Positions 43,668 through 52,175 of a stretch of DNA of 64,000 nucleotides are shown here, in pieces. Under the pieces are notes generated by a model that was not told the DNA's origin, made no database searches, and saw only the letters and a list, made by a program, of their open reading frames with translations. The first letter of the stretch is position 1; every line of letters begins with the position of its first letter. Source of the DNA: Novosphingobium percolationis (GTDB taxonomy: Bacteria; Pseudomonadota; Alphaproteobacteria; Sphingomonadales; Sphingomonadaceae); contig NZ_JAILYM010000011.1 of assembly GCF_020179425.1 (NCBI RefSeq), positions 16,101 through 80,100 of the forward strand, given 5' to 3'. Made by a program: the position numbers and the translations under genes.

Positions 43668-45092
43668 ATGTACGAGAGCCTTGCCCTGCTGATCGACGGC
43701 CAGTTCATTGCCGAAGGGCGCGCAACCATCGCGGTGGAGAACCCGGCGACGGGTACGGAACTGGCGCGGCTGCCGGTGGCGACGACCGAGGATCTGGACC
43801 GCGCGGTGGCGGCGGCATCGCGCGCGTTTCCGGCATGGCGCGATACCAGCGCCTTCGAGCGCGGGCAGGTGCTGCGCCGCGCCGCACAGATCATCCGCGA
43901 GCGCGCCGATGCGATCGCGACGACATTGACGCTGGAACAGGGCAAGCCGCTGGCCGAGGCCAGAGGCGAAGTTCTGGTGTCCGCCGACATCTTCGACTGG
44001 GCCGCCGAGGAGGCACGCCGTGTCTATGGGCGGATCGTGCCGGGGCGCGTGCCGGGAGTGCGGCAGATGGTGGTGCACGAAGCGGTGGGCGTCGCCGCGC
44101 TGTTCACCCCGTGGAACTTCCCTGCCCTCACGCCTGCGCGCAAGCTGGCGGCGGCACTGGCGGCGGGCTGCACCACGATCCTGAAGGCGGCGGAGGAAAC
44201 GCCCGGCACGGCGGTGGCCTTTGCCCGCGCGCTGGTGGAGGCAGGCGCGCCGGCGGGCACGGTGAACCTCGTGTTCGGCGATCCGGCGGCGATTTCGGCG
44301 CACCTGATAGCGCAGACCGCCGTGCGCAAGGTCAGCTTCACCGGATCGACGCCGGTGGGCAAGCACCTGCTGCGCCTCTGCGCCGACGGGGTGAAGCGCA
44401 CAACGATGGAGCTGGGCGGCAACGCCCCGGTGATCGTTACCGCGAGCGCCGACCTTGATGCAGCCGTGGCGGCGAGCGCTGCGTCGAAGTTCCGCAATGC
44501 CGGGCAGGTGTGCATTTCGCCGTCGCGCTTCTTCGTGCACGAAAGCCTCTATCCGCGCTTCGTGGCGGGCATGACGGCGGCAGCGCAAGACGTGCGCGTG
44601 GGCGATGGGCTGTCAGAGGGCGTGACAATGGGGCCGCTCGCCAGCGCGCGCCGGGTGACGGCGATGGAGGAGGCCGTGGCCGATGCCGTGGCGCGCGGGG
44701 CGAAATTGGAATGCGGCGGGCAGCGGATCGGCAACCGGGGGCATTTCTTTGCCCCGACGGTGATCTCGGGCGTGCCTGCGGATGCGACGCTGCTGACCTG
44801 CGAGACGTTCGGACCGATCGCGCCGATGACCTCGTTCACTGATCTTTCCGACGTGATCGCGCGGGGTAACAGCGTGGAGGCAGGGCTTGCCGCCTATGCC
44901 TTCAGCCAGGACCGCGCGGAAATCGCGGCGCTGATGAAGGGAATCGAGGCGGGCATAGTCGGGATCAACGGCTTTGCCGTCTCGACGCCCGAAACCCCGT
45001 TCGGTGGGGTGAAGGAAAGCGGCCACGGACAGGAAGGCGGCGCTGAAGGGCTGGAAGCCTACCTCAACGTGAAGTTTATTTCGGAGAGCTGA
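43668..45092 (+). CDS. NAD(P)-dependent aldehyde dehydrogenase
   Basis: The 474-residue protein has the full ALDH set: TPWNFPALTPARKLAAALAA, KVSFTGSTPVGKHLL, MELGGNAPVIV with the general base and NAGQVCISPSRFFV with the nucleophile. It resembles the succinate-semialdehyde group and the copy at 23392-24846. It starts 11 bp after the GMC gene and would oxidise the aldehyde made by it. Its last 17 bases overlap the convergent LacI gene. Confidence 0.93.
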   Translation: MYESLALLIDGQFIAEGRATIAVENPATGTELARLPVATTEDLDRAVAAASRAFPAWRDTSAFERGQVLRRAAQIIRERADAIATTLTLEQGKPLAEARGEVLVSADIFDWAAEEARRVYGRIVPGRVPGVRQMVVHEAVGVAALFTPWNFPALTPARKLAAALAAGCTTILKAAEETPGTAVAFARALVEAGAPAGTVNLVFGDPAAISAHLIAQTAVRKVSFTGSTPVGKHLLRLCADGVKRTTMELGGNAPVIVTASADLDAAVAASAASKFRNAGQVCISPSRFFVHESLYPRFVAGMTAAAQDVRVGDGLSEGVTMGPLASARRVTAMEEAVADAVARGAKLECGGQRIGNRGHFFAPTVISGVPADATLLTCETFGPIAPMTSFTDLSDVIARGNSVEAGLAAYAFSQDRAEIAALMKGIEAGIVGINGFAVSTPETPFGGVKESGHGQEGGAEGLEAYLNVKFISES

Positions 45093-46095
45093 CCGGGCCT
45101 GCGGTGCTGGCGCGCACGACAAGGCCGGTGTGCAGTTCGCGGCTGGCGAAAGGCGCGCCGCCCTGCATCAGCGCCACCAGCGCGGCGCCTACATCGTGGC
45201 CGAGCTGGTCGATCGGCATCCGGATCGTGGTCAGCGGCGGGCTGAGCAGCGCGGCAAACTCGATGTCGTCGAAGCCGGTGACGGACAAGTCCTGCGGCAC
45301 GCGCACGCCCGCCAGCCGCGCCTGATCGAGCGCGCCCGCGGCTTGCAGGTCGGTGGCGCAGACGAGCGCGGTCGCGCCGTCCTTGCGCGCCAGCCATTCG
45401 GCAAAGCCCACGCGCCCGCCTTCGATGGTGAGCGGCATTTCCAGCACGGTGGCAAGGCTGGCGCCATGGCGGGCGACGGCGTCCTCCAGCCCCTTCACGC
45501 GCGCGCGGGCGCGTTCGTTGCCGATGACAGCCCCGGTGATCATCGACAGGCGTCGATGTCCGAGGGAGATCAGGTAGTCCGCGAGCGCCTCCATCGCGCG
45601 GTGGTTGGAGATGCCCAGCGCGTTGAAGGCCGGAGCCTCGTCGATCGACCAGGCGAAGATGTGCGGGGTGGCCGAGGCGGCAAGCAGGTCATGGACCTGT
45701 GCGCGGTGGTCCGTGCCGATCAACACCAGCCCATCGACGCCGCGCCCGATCAGTTCGCGCACATAGGCCGCTTCGAGATCGGCGTCGTATTCGTGGGCCA
45801 GCACGAACAGCGGATAGCCATGGCCCGCCAGCACCTTGTGCAGCGCATGGACGAAGGCGCTGTAGACGACATTGCTGATGGTGGGGAGGATAATGCCCAC
45901 GGTGCGCGACTGGCGGCTGGCGAGCGCGCGCCCGCTGGCATCGGGGATGTAGCCGAGCTTGCGCACCGCCGCTTCCACCGCCACGCGCGTCTTTTCGCGC
46001 ACGGCGGCGGGAGCGTTGATCGCCTTGGACGCGCTGCCCAGCGACACGCCGGCCTCACGCGCGACGTCGCTGAGGCGGGGGCGCTGACCGGACAA
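45076..46095 (-). CDS. LacI-family transcriptional regulator
   Basis: The 339-residue protein has the N-terminal LacI HTH with hinge helix (RLSDVAREAGVSLGSASKAI; YIPDASGRALASRQSRTVGI) and a periplasmic-binding-protein-like effector domain (GVDGLVLIGTDHRAQ; LSVTGFDDIEFAALLSPPLT; LHTGLVVRASTAG). It is convergent with the aldehyde dehydrogenase and probably binds the operator at 40901-40920. The start ATG at 46095 follows directly on the preceding gene by 8 bp. Confidence 0.93.
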   Translation of the reverse strand: MSGQRPRLSDVAREAGVSLGSASKAINAPAAVREKTRVAVEAAVRKLGYIPDASGRALASRQSRTVGIILPTISNVVYSAFVHALHKVLAGHGYPLFVLAHEYDADLEAAYVRELIGRGVDGLVLIGTDHRAQVHDLLAASATPHIFAWSIDEAPAFNALGISNHRAMEALADYLISLGHRRLSMITGAVIGNERARARVKGLEDAVARHGASLATVLEMPLTIEGGRVGFAEWLARKDGATALVCATDLQAAGALDQARLAGVRVPQDLSVTGFDDIEFAALLSPPLTTIRMPIDQLGHDVGAALVALMQGGAPFASRELHTGLVVRASTAGPVSSPK

Positions 46096-46103
46096 GGCCG
46101 TCG

Positions 46104-46673
46104 TCAGTTCTGCGGAGGCGTTGCGGGCACCGGCACAGGGGTCACAGGCGCGCCTTCGGCGGCGCGTTCGCGGGCGATGCGCGCGTCGTATTCCTTTTCG
46201 ATCTGTTCGACGCGGGCCTGCTCGGCGGCGGCATCGGCGTCGATCGTCTGGAGGCGCTTGGCGCGCTCTTCCTCGATCAGCTTGCCCATCTGCACGTCGG
46301 TCGATTGCTTCTTTTCAGCGTAGGCCTGATTGATGAGCTTGGCCATGCAGCCCGAAGCTCCCCCCGAACCGACCGGCGAGCAGGAATAGGCACCGGCGGC
46401 GCCGACGGTCTCGTAGGCCTTCACCCGCTCGGTCCAGCCCTGGTTGACCGAGGCGTTGGGATTGTCGCGCAACGGGGCGGGAATGCGGAAGCGCTCGGAT
46501 TCCTCCTTGCGCGCGCAGACCGTGATCGAACCATCAGTGGAAGCAGGGCACGGATCGTCGCCGTAGACGATGAGCTGGTTGACCTTCTCCCCCGGCTCGG
46601 CCTGCGCCTGGGCGGGAAGCGGCGCGAAGGCGATCATGCCAAGGGCTGCTGCGGCGGCGAGATACGGCTTCAT
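46104..46673 (-). CDS. Hypothetical periplasmic protein with coiled-coil tail
   Basis: The 189-residue protein has a signal peptide (MKPYLAAAAALGMIAFAPLP, cleavage near AQA at residue 23), a conserved-looking core (LIVYGDDPCPASTDGSITVC, then RFRIPAPLRDN) and a charged helical C-terminus (RLQTIDADAAAEQARVEQIE). Proteins of this layout are common and unnamed in sphingomonads. No function can be assigned. It is in the same direction as coq7 but 88 bp away. Confidence 0.8.
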   Translation of the reverse strand: MKPYLAAAAALGMIAFAPLPAQAQAEPGEKVNQLIVYGDDPCPASTDGSITVCARKEESERFRIPAPLRDNPNASVNQGWTERVKAYETVGAAGAYSCSPVGSGGASGCMAKLINQAYAEKKQSTDVQMGKLIEEERAKRLQTIDADAAAEQARVEQIEKEYDARIARERAAEGAPVTPVPVPATPPQN

Positions 46674-46761
46674 GGGACAAGCACTCCGTCTGGGATCGGC
46701 CCGATATTAGGCAACAATGCCTTGAACGGACAATGAAGCCCCATCCTTGGCCCGGATCAAT

Positions 46762-47283
46762 TCAAATGCGCTTGGACAGCGCAATGGCGGCACGGCAGCC
46801 CAGACGGACGGCGCCGAACAGCAGCGGATAGGCGGGCGCACGCTCGGCCCCGGCGGCGAAGGCAGCGTCGCGGTGTTCGCGCTCGTCATCGCGGAATTCG
46901 CGGATCATCGCGGCGAGTTCGGGATCGTCCTCGCCCAGTTCCTCGAGCTGCTCAGTATAGTGCTGGTCGATCTCGGTCTCGATCGCGGCGGTGCAGGCCA
47001 TCGCGGCTTCGGGCCCGATCAGCGCGGTCGCCGCGCCGAGGGCGAAGCCCGCCACCGACCACAGCGGCTGGAGCGCGGTCGGGCGCACGCCACGCTGCGC
47101 GATCAGCGCATCGAAGCGACGGCGGTGGTCTTCCTCCTGCCGCGCCATCTCGGCCACGTCCTGCGAATGCGGCGCGCGGTCGCCCATCACCGCCATCTGC
47201 CCGGCATAGATGCGGGTTGCACCATATTCTCCCGCCTGATCGACGCGGAGCATGGTGGCACTCTTGCGGTTCTGGACGGTCAT
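46762..47283 (-). CDS. coq7: Demethoxyubiquinone hydroxylase Coq7
   Basis: Coq7 (UbiF-equivalent) is a di-iron hydroxylase of ubiquinone biosynthesis. The 173-residue product shows the iron ligands in RVDQAGEYGATRIYAGQM, RQEEDHRRRFD, AIETEIDQHY and REFRDDEREHRDAA. The ATG at 47283 overlaps the dsbB stop as ATGA and gives the family start; a longer frame upstream lies in dsbB and is not used. Length is normal for bacterial Coq7. Confidence 0.93.
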   Translation of the reverse strand: MTVQNRKSATMLRVDQAGEYGATRIYAGQMAVMGDRAPHSQDVAEMARQEEDHRRRFDALIAQRGVRPTALQPLWSVAGFALGAATALIGPEAAMACTAAIETEIDQHYTEQLEELGEDDPELAAMIREFRDDEREHRDAAFAAGAERAPAYPLLFGAVRLGCRAAIALSKRI

Positions 47284-47777
47284 GCGGTCCTCCGGTTGCT
47301 GCGGCCCAGCAGTGCGAACACGGCCAGGGCGCCTGTCGCGGAGATCAGGAAATTGAACCCGGCCAGGCTCACCCCGAACAGCGTCCACTGCGCCACGTCG
47401 CAACGGATCACCGGCGCGTCCATGATCGCGGCGAGCGGATCGCCCCCAACTTCACCCGTGCGCGAGCATGTGGTGATGCCTTCCCACCAGTGATATTCGA
47501 CGCCCGCATGAAACGCACCGATCAACCCGCTGATCCCGACGGCGAGCGCGGCAAGGCGCACCAGCAGGTCGCCCGCACGGCTGCCGCGCATGGTCAGCGC
47601 CAGCAGCGCCAGCAGCGCCAGCACGATGGCGGCGATGTGCGGATAGCGCTGCCACCAGCACATTTCGCACGGGTAGAGCCCGAACACGTATTGCGAGATC
47701 AGCGCCCCGCCCATCAGCGCGGCAGGGATCAGCAGGGCGAGCATGTAGGCGGCGTTGCGCGATTGCTGCGGGGTCAT
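47280..47777 (-). CDS. dsbB: Disulfide bond formation protein DsbB
   Basis: DsbB reoxidises DsbA using quinone. The 165-residue protein has four hydrophobic segments (about residues 11-30, 44-64, 70-88 and 135-157), the first periplasmic redox pair in YPCEMCWWQRYPH and the second Cys pair in TTCSRTGEVGG and VIRCDVAQWTLFG. Both pairs are present. It lies between ctpA and coq7 in a compact operon. Confidence 0.92.
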   Translation of the reverse strand: MTPQQSRNAAYMLALLIPAALMGGALISQYVFGLYPCEMCWWQRYPHIAAIVLALLALLALTMRGSRAGDLLVRLAALAVGISGLIGAFHAGVEYHWWEGITTCSRTGEVGGDPLAAIMDAPVIRCDVAQWTLFGVSLAGFNFLISATGALAVFALLGRSNRRTA

Positions 47778-47790
47778 GATGGTCCGTCCG

Positions 47791-49146
47791 TCAACGCTTG
47801 CGGGAAGCGAGCGCCTGGGGGGTGGTGCGGCCGATAGTCTGTTCGGCGTACCACAGCTGGAAGTCCTCGATGCCCTTGGCCTTGAGTTCCTCGGGCGTCA
47901 TCTTGAAGCGCGGATCGTCGAGCTTGTCCTTTTCGAGATCCTTGTCGTCCTTGATCTCGTTGATCAGGTGGCCGCGCAGGTCGCTTTCGCGATAGGAGCG
48001 CAGCGCGCGCTTGCGCAAGTCGGGGTCGGAAATCTGCGGCACGGCGATGTCGGGATCGATGCCGCCTTCCTGCACCGAACGGCCCGAAGGCGTGTAGTAG
48101 CGCGCGGTGGTGAGCTTCAATGCGGTGTCGCGGGTGAGCGGGATCAGCGTCTGCACGCTGCCCTTGCCGAAACTGCGCTGGCCCATGACCACGGCGCGGT
48201 GCTGGTCCTGAAGCGCGCCCGCGACGATCTCGGAAGCCGAGGCCGAGCCTTCGTCGATCAGCACGATCACCGGCATGCCCTTGGCGATGTCGCCGGGCTG
48301 CGCGTTGTAGACCTCGTTGTCGCGCGCATAGCGACCGCGCTGCGAGACGATCGCGCCCTTTTCGAGGAACTGGTCGGACAGCGCGACGGCTTCGTCGAGC
48401 AGCCCCCCCGGATTGCCGCGCAAGTCAAGCACCAGCCCTGCCGGCCGGCCACCTGTCTTCGCCCTGATCTGGCCCCATGCAGCCGCGACTTCGGCACCGA
48501 CATTGGCGCTGAACTGCGTGACAGAGATGACGCCGACATTGCCATCGACCTTCCAGTCGACCGGCTTGAGATCGATGATCTGGCGGGTGATGGTAACGTC
48601 GAACGGTTCGTCCCGGCCTGGACGGAAGATCGTCAGGCGGATCTGCGTATTGGGCGCGCCGCGCATCTGGTCGACCGCTTCATCGAGCGTGCCGCCGTAG
48701 ATCAGCTTGCCGTCGAGATGGGTGATGTAGTCGCCCGCCTTGACGCCTGCCTGGTCGGCGGGGCTGCCCTTGGTGGGGGCGATGACCTTGACCGCGCCAT
48801 CGTCCATCGTGACCGACAGGCCGAGGCCGCCGTAGGAGCCATCGGTCTGGGTGCGCAGGTTCTCGAAATCGCGCGCATCGAGATAGGAGCTGTGCGGATC
48901 GAGCGTCGCCAGCATCCCGTCGATCGCGCCCTTGATCAGCTTGTCGTCGTCGACCGGCTCGACATAGTTGGACTTGATGCGTTCGTAGACCGCCAGCAAC
49001 TTGCCGAACTGAGGGCCGCTCTTCGCATCAACGGCGGCAAGGCCCGCGGTGGCGGCAGGCAGCAGCGCCACGGCGCAGACGAGCGCGGTGGTCCGCAGCA
49101 GGGCGAAGGTCCTGGGCCGTGCGGCCTTATGGTCGATGTCTGGCAT
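47791..49146 (-). CDS. ctpA: C-terminal processing peptidase, S41 family
   Basis: CtpA is a periplasmic PDZ serine protease. The 451-residue product has a signal/anchor (about residues 17-38), DPHSSYLDARDFENL, a PDZ domain (GLGLSVTMDDGAVKVIAPTK; GVKAGDYITHLDG), GLVLDLRGNPGGLLDEAV, the catalytic Ser in DEGSASASEIVAGALQD and the Lys in RSFGKGSVQTL. All catalytic residues are seen. It follows envC, a usual pairing in alphaproteobacteria for cell-wall maintenance. Confidence 0.94.
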   Translation of the reverse strand: MPDIDHKAARPRTFALLRTTALVCAVALLPAATAGLAAVDAKSGPQFGKLLAVYERIKSNYVEPVDDDKLIKGAIDGMLATLDPHSSYLDARDFENLRTQTDGSYGGLGLSVTMDDGAVKVIAPTKGSPADQAGVKAGDYITHLDGKLIYGGTLDEAVDQMRGAPNTQIRLTIFRPGRDEPFDVTITRQIIDLKPVDWKVDGNVGVISVTQFSANVGAEVAAAWGQIRAKTGGRPAGLVLDLRGNPGGLLDEAVALSDQFLEKGAIVSQRGRYARDNEVYNAQPGDIAKGMPVIVLIDEGSASASEIVAGALQDQHRAVVMGQRSFGKGSVQTLIPLTRDTALKLTTARYYTPSGRSVQEGGIDPDIAVPQISDPDLRKRALRSYRESDLRGHLINEIKDDKDLEKDKLDDPRFKMTPEELKAKGIEDFQLWYAEQTIGRTTPQALASRKR

Positions 49147-49221
49147 TCCACCTGCTTTTATAGCGCCTTGGTCCTGAACGCCAGATGGCGAAAGGTGCTG
49201 CGCGAGCGATAGATGGTGCGA

Positions 49222-50430
49222 TCAGCCGCGCGGCAGGGTGAGCGGATTGACCGGTTGGCCATCCTTGCGCAGTTCCACGGTGATGGTCGCGCGCCCTGCC
49301 CCGGCGCTGCCGAGCGGCGAGCCCTGCAACACGCGATCCCCCACGGCCACGTCGAGCTGCCCGAGATCGGTGACAAGGCTAGACCAGCCGCCTTCGTGTT
49401 CTAGAATGACGATACGTCCGAAGCCGCGATAGGGACCGGCGAACGCCACGCGGCCCGCAGCGGGCGCCACGACTTGCGCACCGGGCGGCGGCGCGAAGGT
49501 CAACCCGCGCGAGGCTCCCCCCGGTCGCGCCTCGCCAAAGCCGGTGACGACGCGGCCACCCACCGGCGGAACCCATGCGAAGCGCGCTTCAGGCGACGGC
49601 GTCGGCGCGATGGCATCAGCCACCAGCACGTCGCCGGGACGCGCCGGACGCTGCACCGGACCGGGCAGCGCCGCCAGCTTTTCGCGCAGCGCGCCATCGG
49701 CTTCAAGCTGGCCGACGAGCGCCGACAGGTCGCGCGTCTGCTCGGCCAGCGCGAGCGCGCGGTCGGCCTCGCGCGCGGCGATGCCCTGCGCCGCGCGCGA
49801 GGCGATGCGCTGGCGACTTTCGAGCGCGGCGAGCTCACTGCGGCGACGGCCAAGTGCCGCCTCGCCCGCACGCAGGCGATCAGCGGCAGCGCGCGCAGCG
49901 TCCTGAAGCGCGCGGCCCCGCTGGATCTCTTCCCGCAGCGCGGTGGTGCGGCGATGAACTTCGGGCAGCATGGTTTCGAGCACGGCGCGCAAGTGAACGG
50001 TCTCGGACACCGATTGCGTGCGCATCAGGCTGAAGGCGAGCGGACGGCGCGCCATGAGTTCGAGCGCAGCGGTTAGGCGCACGACCGGCTCCTGCCGTTC
50101 GGCCATGCGCAGGCGCAGTGCATCGCGCTGGCGCGCGACGACTGCGGCCTGTTCCTGCGCGACCCGAATCTCGGCTTCGGACTGCTGGATACGCGCGGCG
50201 GTGGCGGCGGCCTGCGCGGCAGTGCGATCGGCGTCGGCGGTGGCGCGATGGGCTTGCTGCTCCAGCCGCTCGGCGCGGGTCCGGGCCTCGGCCAGCGCGC
50301 GCGCGGCATCGCGCAATGCATTGCCCGCCTCAGCGCTGGAGGCATAGGGCGCACCCTGCCCCAGCGCCTGCCAGCCAACCAGCGGCAGCACGAAGGCGGT
50401 CAGCAGAAGGAGAGCGGCGCGCGAAGTCAT
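49222..50430 (-). CDS. envC: Murein hydrolase activator EnvC-like, M23 family
   Basis: EnvC-type proteins activate amidases at division sites. The 402-residue protein has a signal segment (residues 5-25), a long coiled coil (about 28-250, Ala/Arg/Glu-rich) and a C-terminal M23/LytM domain from about residue 290 (VVTGFGEARPGGASRGLTF; VVAPAAGRVAFAGPYRGFGR; VILEHEGGWSSLVT). The first two zinc ligands expected in active M23 enzymes are not evident in the usual HxxxD form (RGLTFAPP), consistent with an activator rather than a hydrolase. Confidence 0.9.
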   Translation of the reverse strand: MTSRAALLLLTAFVLPLVGWQALGQGAPYASSAEAGNALRDAARALAEARTRAERLEQQAHRATADADRTAAQAAATAARIQQSEAEIRVAQEQAAVVARQRDALRLRMAERQEPVVRLTAALELMARRPLAFSLMRTQSVSETVHLRAVLETMLPEVHRRTTALREEIQRGRALQDAARAAADRLRAGEAALGRRRSELAALESRQRIASRAAQGIAAREADRALALAEQTRDLSALVGQLEADGALREKLAALPGPVQRPARPGDVLVADAIAPTPSPEARFAWVPPVGGRVVTGFGEARPGGASRGLTFAPPPGAQVVAPAAGRVAFAGPYRGFGRIVILEHEGGWSSLVTDLGQLDVAVGDRVLQGSPLGSAGAGRATITVELRKDGQPVNPLTLPRG

Positions 50431-50446
50431 GGGCTGTGCCCCACGC

Positions 50447-50872
50447 TTATCCTTCGCGGTGGTAGGGATGGCCAGCGATAATGCTGGTGGCGCGGAACAA
50501 CTGCTCGGCCAGCATGGCGCGCGCCATCATGTGCGGCCAGGTACAGGCGCCGAAGGCGATGAGCAGGTCGGCTTGCCCGCGCAGGGCTTCGTCGTGACCA
50601 TCCGCCGCGCCGATCAGGAAGCGCGCCTCGCGCACGCCGTCGTCGCGCCAGCGCTCGAGGATTTTCGCGAATTCAACCGAGGTGAGCTGCCGCCCACGCT
50701 CGTCAAGCGCGACGGTGCGCACCGGATTGAGCGTTGCGGGGGGGATGGCGCCGCCCTTGTCGGGCAGTTCGGTCATCTTGAAGTCACGCCCCAGCCGCTT
50801 GGCGTAGCGATCGACCAGGTCGCCTTCGGGCGAGCGGCCGATCCTGCCGCGGGCGATGATGTGGAGCAGCAT
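50447..50872 (-). CDS. rlmH: 23S rRNA pseudouridine-1915 N3-methyltransferase RlmH
   Basis: RlmH is a SPOUT methyltransferase of helix 69. The 141-residue product begins MLLHIIARGRIGRSPEGDLV and has ALDERGRQLTSVEFAKILE, FLIGAADGHDEALRGQADL and the C-terminal SAM-knot region LFRATSIIAGHPYHREG. The ATG at 50872 matches the family; a longer frame would add unrelated residues. It follows rsfS in the order commonly seen. Confidence 0.96.
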   Translation of the reverse strand: MLLHIIARGRIGRSPEGDLVDRYAKRLGRDFKMTELPDKGGAIPPATLNPVRTVALDERGRQLTSVEFAKILERWRDDGVREARFLIGAADGHDEALRGQADLLIAFGACTWPHMMARAMLAEQLFRATSIIAGHPYHREG

Positions 50873-50959
50873 GAGTCGTTGCCGTTGCGCCGTGGCGCCG
50901 CCCATCCCCGGCCCCTGGCGCAAGCTGGAGGGGGGATGAAGGCGCAGCGCAAGGGCGGC

Positions 50960-51346
50960 TTACGCCGCGCCTTGGTCTCCGAAGGCCCACATGCGTTCCA
51001 GGTTGTAGAACGTGCGGACTTCCGGGCGGAACAGGTGGACGACGACATCGCCAGCGTCGACCAGAACCCAGTCGGCGGCGGGCAGACCTTCGATCCGCGA
51101 CGAGCCGTAGCCGCCGTGCTTGATCCGCTCGGCCAGCTTCTGTGCCATCGTGGCGACCTGGCGGGTCGAACGCCCCGACGCGATCACCATGTAATCGGCG
51201 ATCGAGCTTTTGCCTTCTAGCGGGATAGACACGACATCCTGCGCCTGATCGTCGTCGAGCGATTGCAGGATAAGTTCATGCAAGTTGGCCGGGGCGGCCC
51301 GGGGAGCAACGCCGGCAGTGGCCGGCTGGGGTTCGAGGGTTGTCAT
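50960..51346 (-). CDS. rsfS: Ribosome silencing factor RsfS
   Basis: RsfS binds ribosomal protein uL14 and blocks subunit joining in starvation. The 128-residue product carries the DUF143 core: DDDQAQDVVSIPLEGKSSIA, DYMVIASGRSTRQVATMAQK, then EGLPAADWVLVDAGDVVVHL and FRPEVRTFYNLERMW. It lies between nadD and rlmH, a conserved cluster. Confidence 0.96.
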   Translation of the reverse strand: MTTLEPQPATAGVAPRAAPANLHELILQSLDDDQAQDVVSIPLEGKSSIADYMVIASGRSTRQVATMAQKLAERIKHGGYGSSRIEGLPAADWVLVDAGDVVVHLFRPEVRTFYNLERMWAFGDQGAA

Positions 51347-51470
51347 GGAGTAAAAATGGTCTCCGTAGCTGGCAATTCAATGACACGACGCGCCCAGACA
51401 GAACGCAGAGGCCCCCGGACGAATCCGGAAGCCGGTGAACCTGCCTTTGCGAGAGAGGCGGGAAGTGCGC

Positions 51471-52175
51471 TCACGGCTTGGCTCCTGTGAAAGAGCCCGG
51501 CCTGATGGCGCGGTGCGTGATCGGATCACGCAAGGAACGGGTGCGCTGGCGGCGATGCCAGTCCGGGTCGGCGGCGCGGATTTCCGTGGCCGAACGCGGA
51601 TCGGGATCGAAACGCAGGATCGTCAGCGCCGGTGCGCTCCTGATTGCGCCATCGAGTTTCTGTCCGCTTCGCCGACGCCAGCGGCGCAGCCAGGCCATGG
51701 CGGGGCTCGCCACGGCAGCCGCATCATAGCCCGGACGGGCGACAACCGCAATCGGCATCTCCCGTGCAATGCCGCGCCAGTCGCGCCAGCGGTGAAACTG
51801 CGCGAGATTGTCGGCCCCCATGATCCACACGAAGCGGCGTTTGGGATAGCGGCGCTTCAATGCGCGCAGGCTGTCTATGGTGTAGCGCGTGCCCAGATCG
51901 CGCTCGATCGCAGTAGCGCGGATCGGGGCACGGCGCGCCATGCGCTGCGCCGAGGCGAGGCGCGCGGGCAGCGGCGCCATGCCCTCGACAGGCTTGAGCA
52001 CGTTGCCGGGCGAGACCAGCCACCACACTTCGTCGAGCAACAGCGCTCTGGCCACGAACATGGTGACCCGGCGATGCGCACCGTGCGCGGGATTGAAGCT
52101 GCCGCCGAGCAGGCCGGTAGCGACGGGATGCTGGCGTCTCAGGGCCGGACCTGACCCGAGCCGCGCACCAGCCAC
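51471..52175 (-). CDS. nadD: Nicotinate-nucleotide adenylyltransferase NadD, start uncertain
   Basis: NadD makes deamido-NAD. It has the nucleotidyltransferase motif GLLGGSFNPAHGAHRRVT, then DEVWWLVSPGNVLKP, MGADNLAQFHRWRDW and a C-terminal SATEIRA in place of the usual ISSTxIR. No ATG precedes the GGSFNP motif at a sensible distance. A GTG at 52175 (inside proA) gives a 25-residue leader; a CTG at 52142 overlaps the proA stop as CTGA and gives a start of typical length (LRRQHPVATGLLGGS). I list the GTG, but the CTG is a real alternative. Confidence 0.88.
   Translation of the reverse strand: MAGARLGSGPALRRQHPVATGLLGGSFNPAHGAHRRVTMFVARALLLDEVWWLVSPGNVLKPVEGMAPLPARLASAQRMARRAPIRATAIERDLGTRYTIDSLRALKRRYPKRRFVWIMGADNLAQFHRWRDWRGIAREMPIAVVARPGYDAAAVASPAMAWLRRWRRRSGQKLDGAIRSAPALTILRFDPDPRSATEIRAADPDWHRRQRTRSLRDPITHRAIRPGSFTGAKP

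Noticed and set aside
43464..44588. 374-codon minus-strand frame opposite the GMC and aldehyde dehydrogenase genes
   Set aside because: Same reason: Arg/His-rich antisense frame without ribosome binding site, opposite well-supported enzymes.
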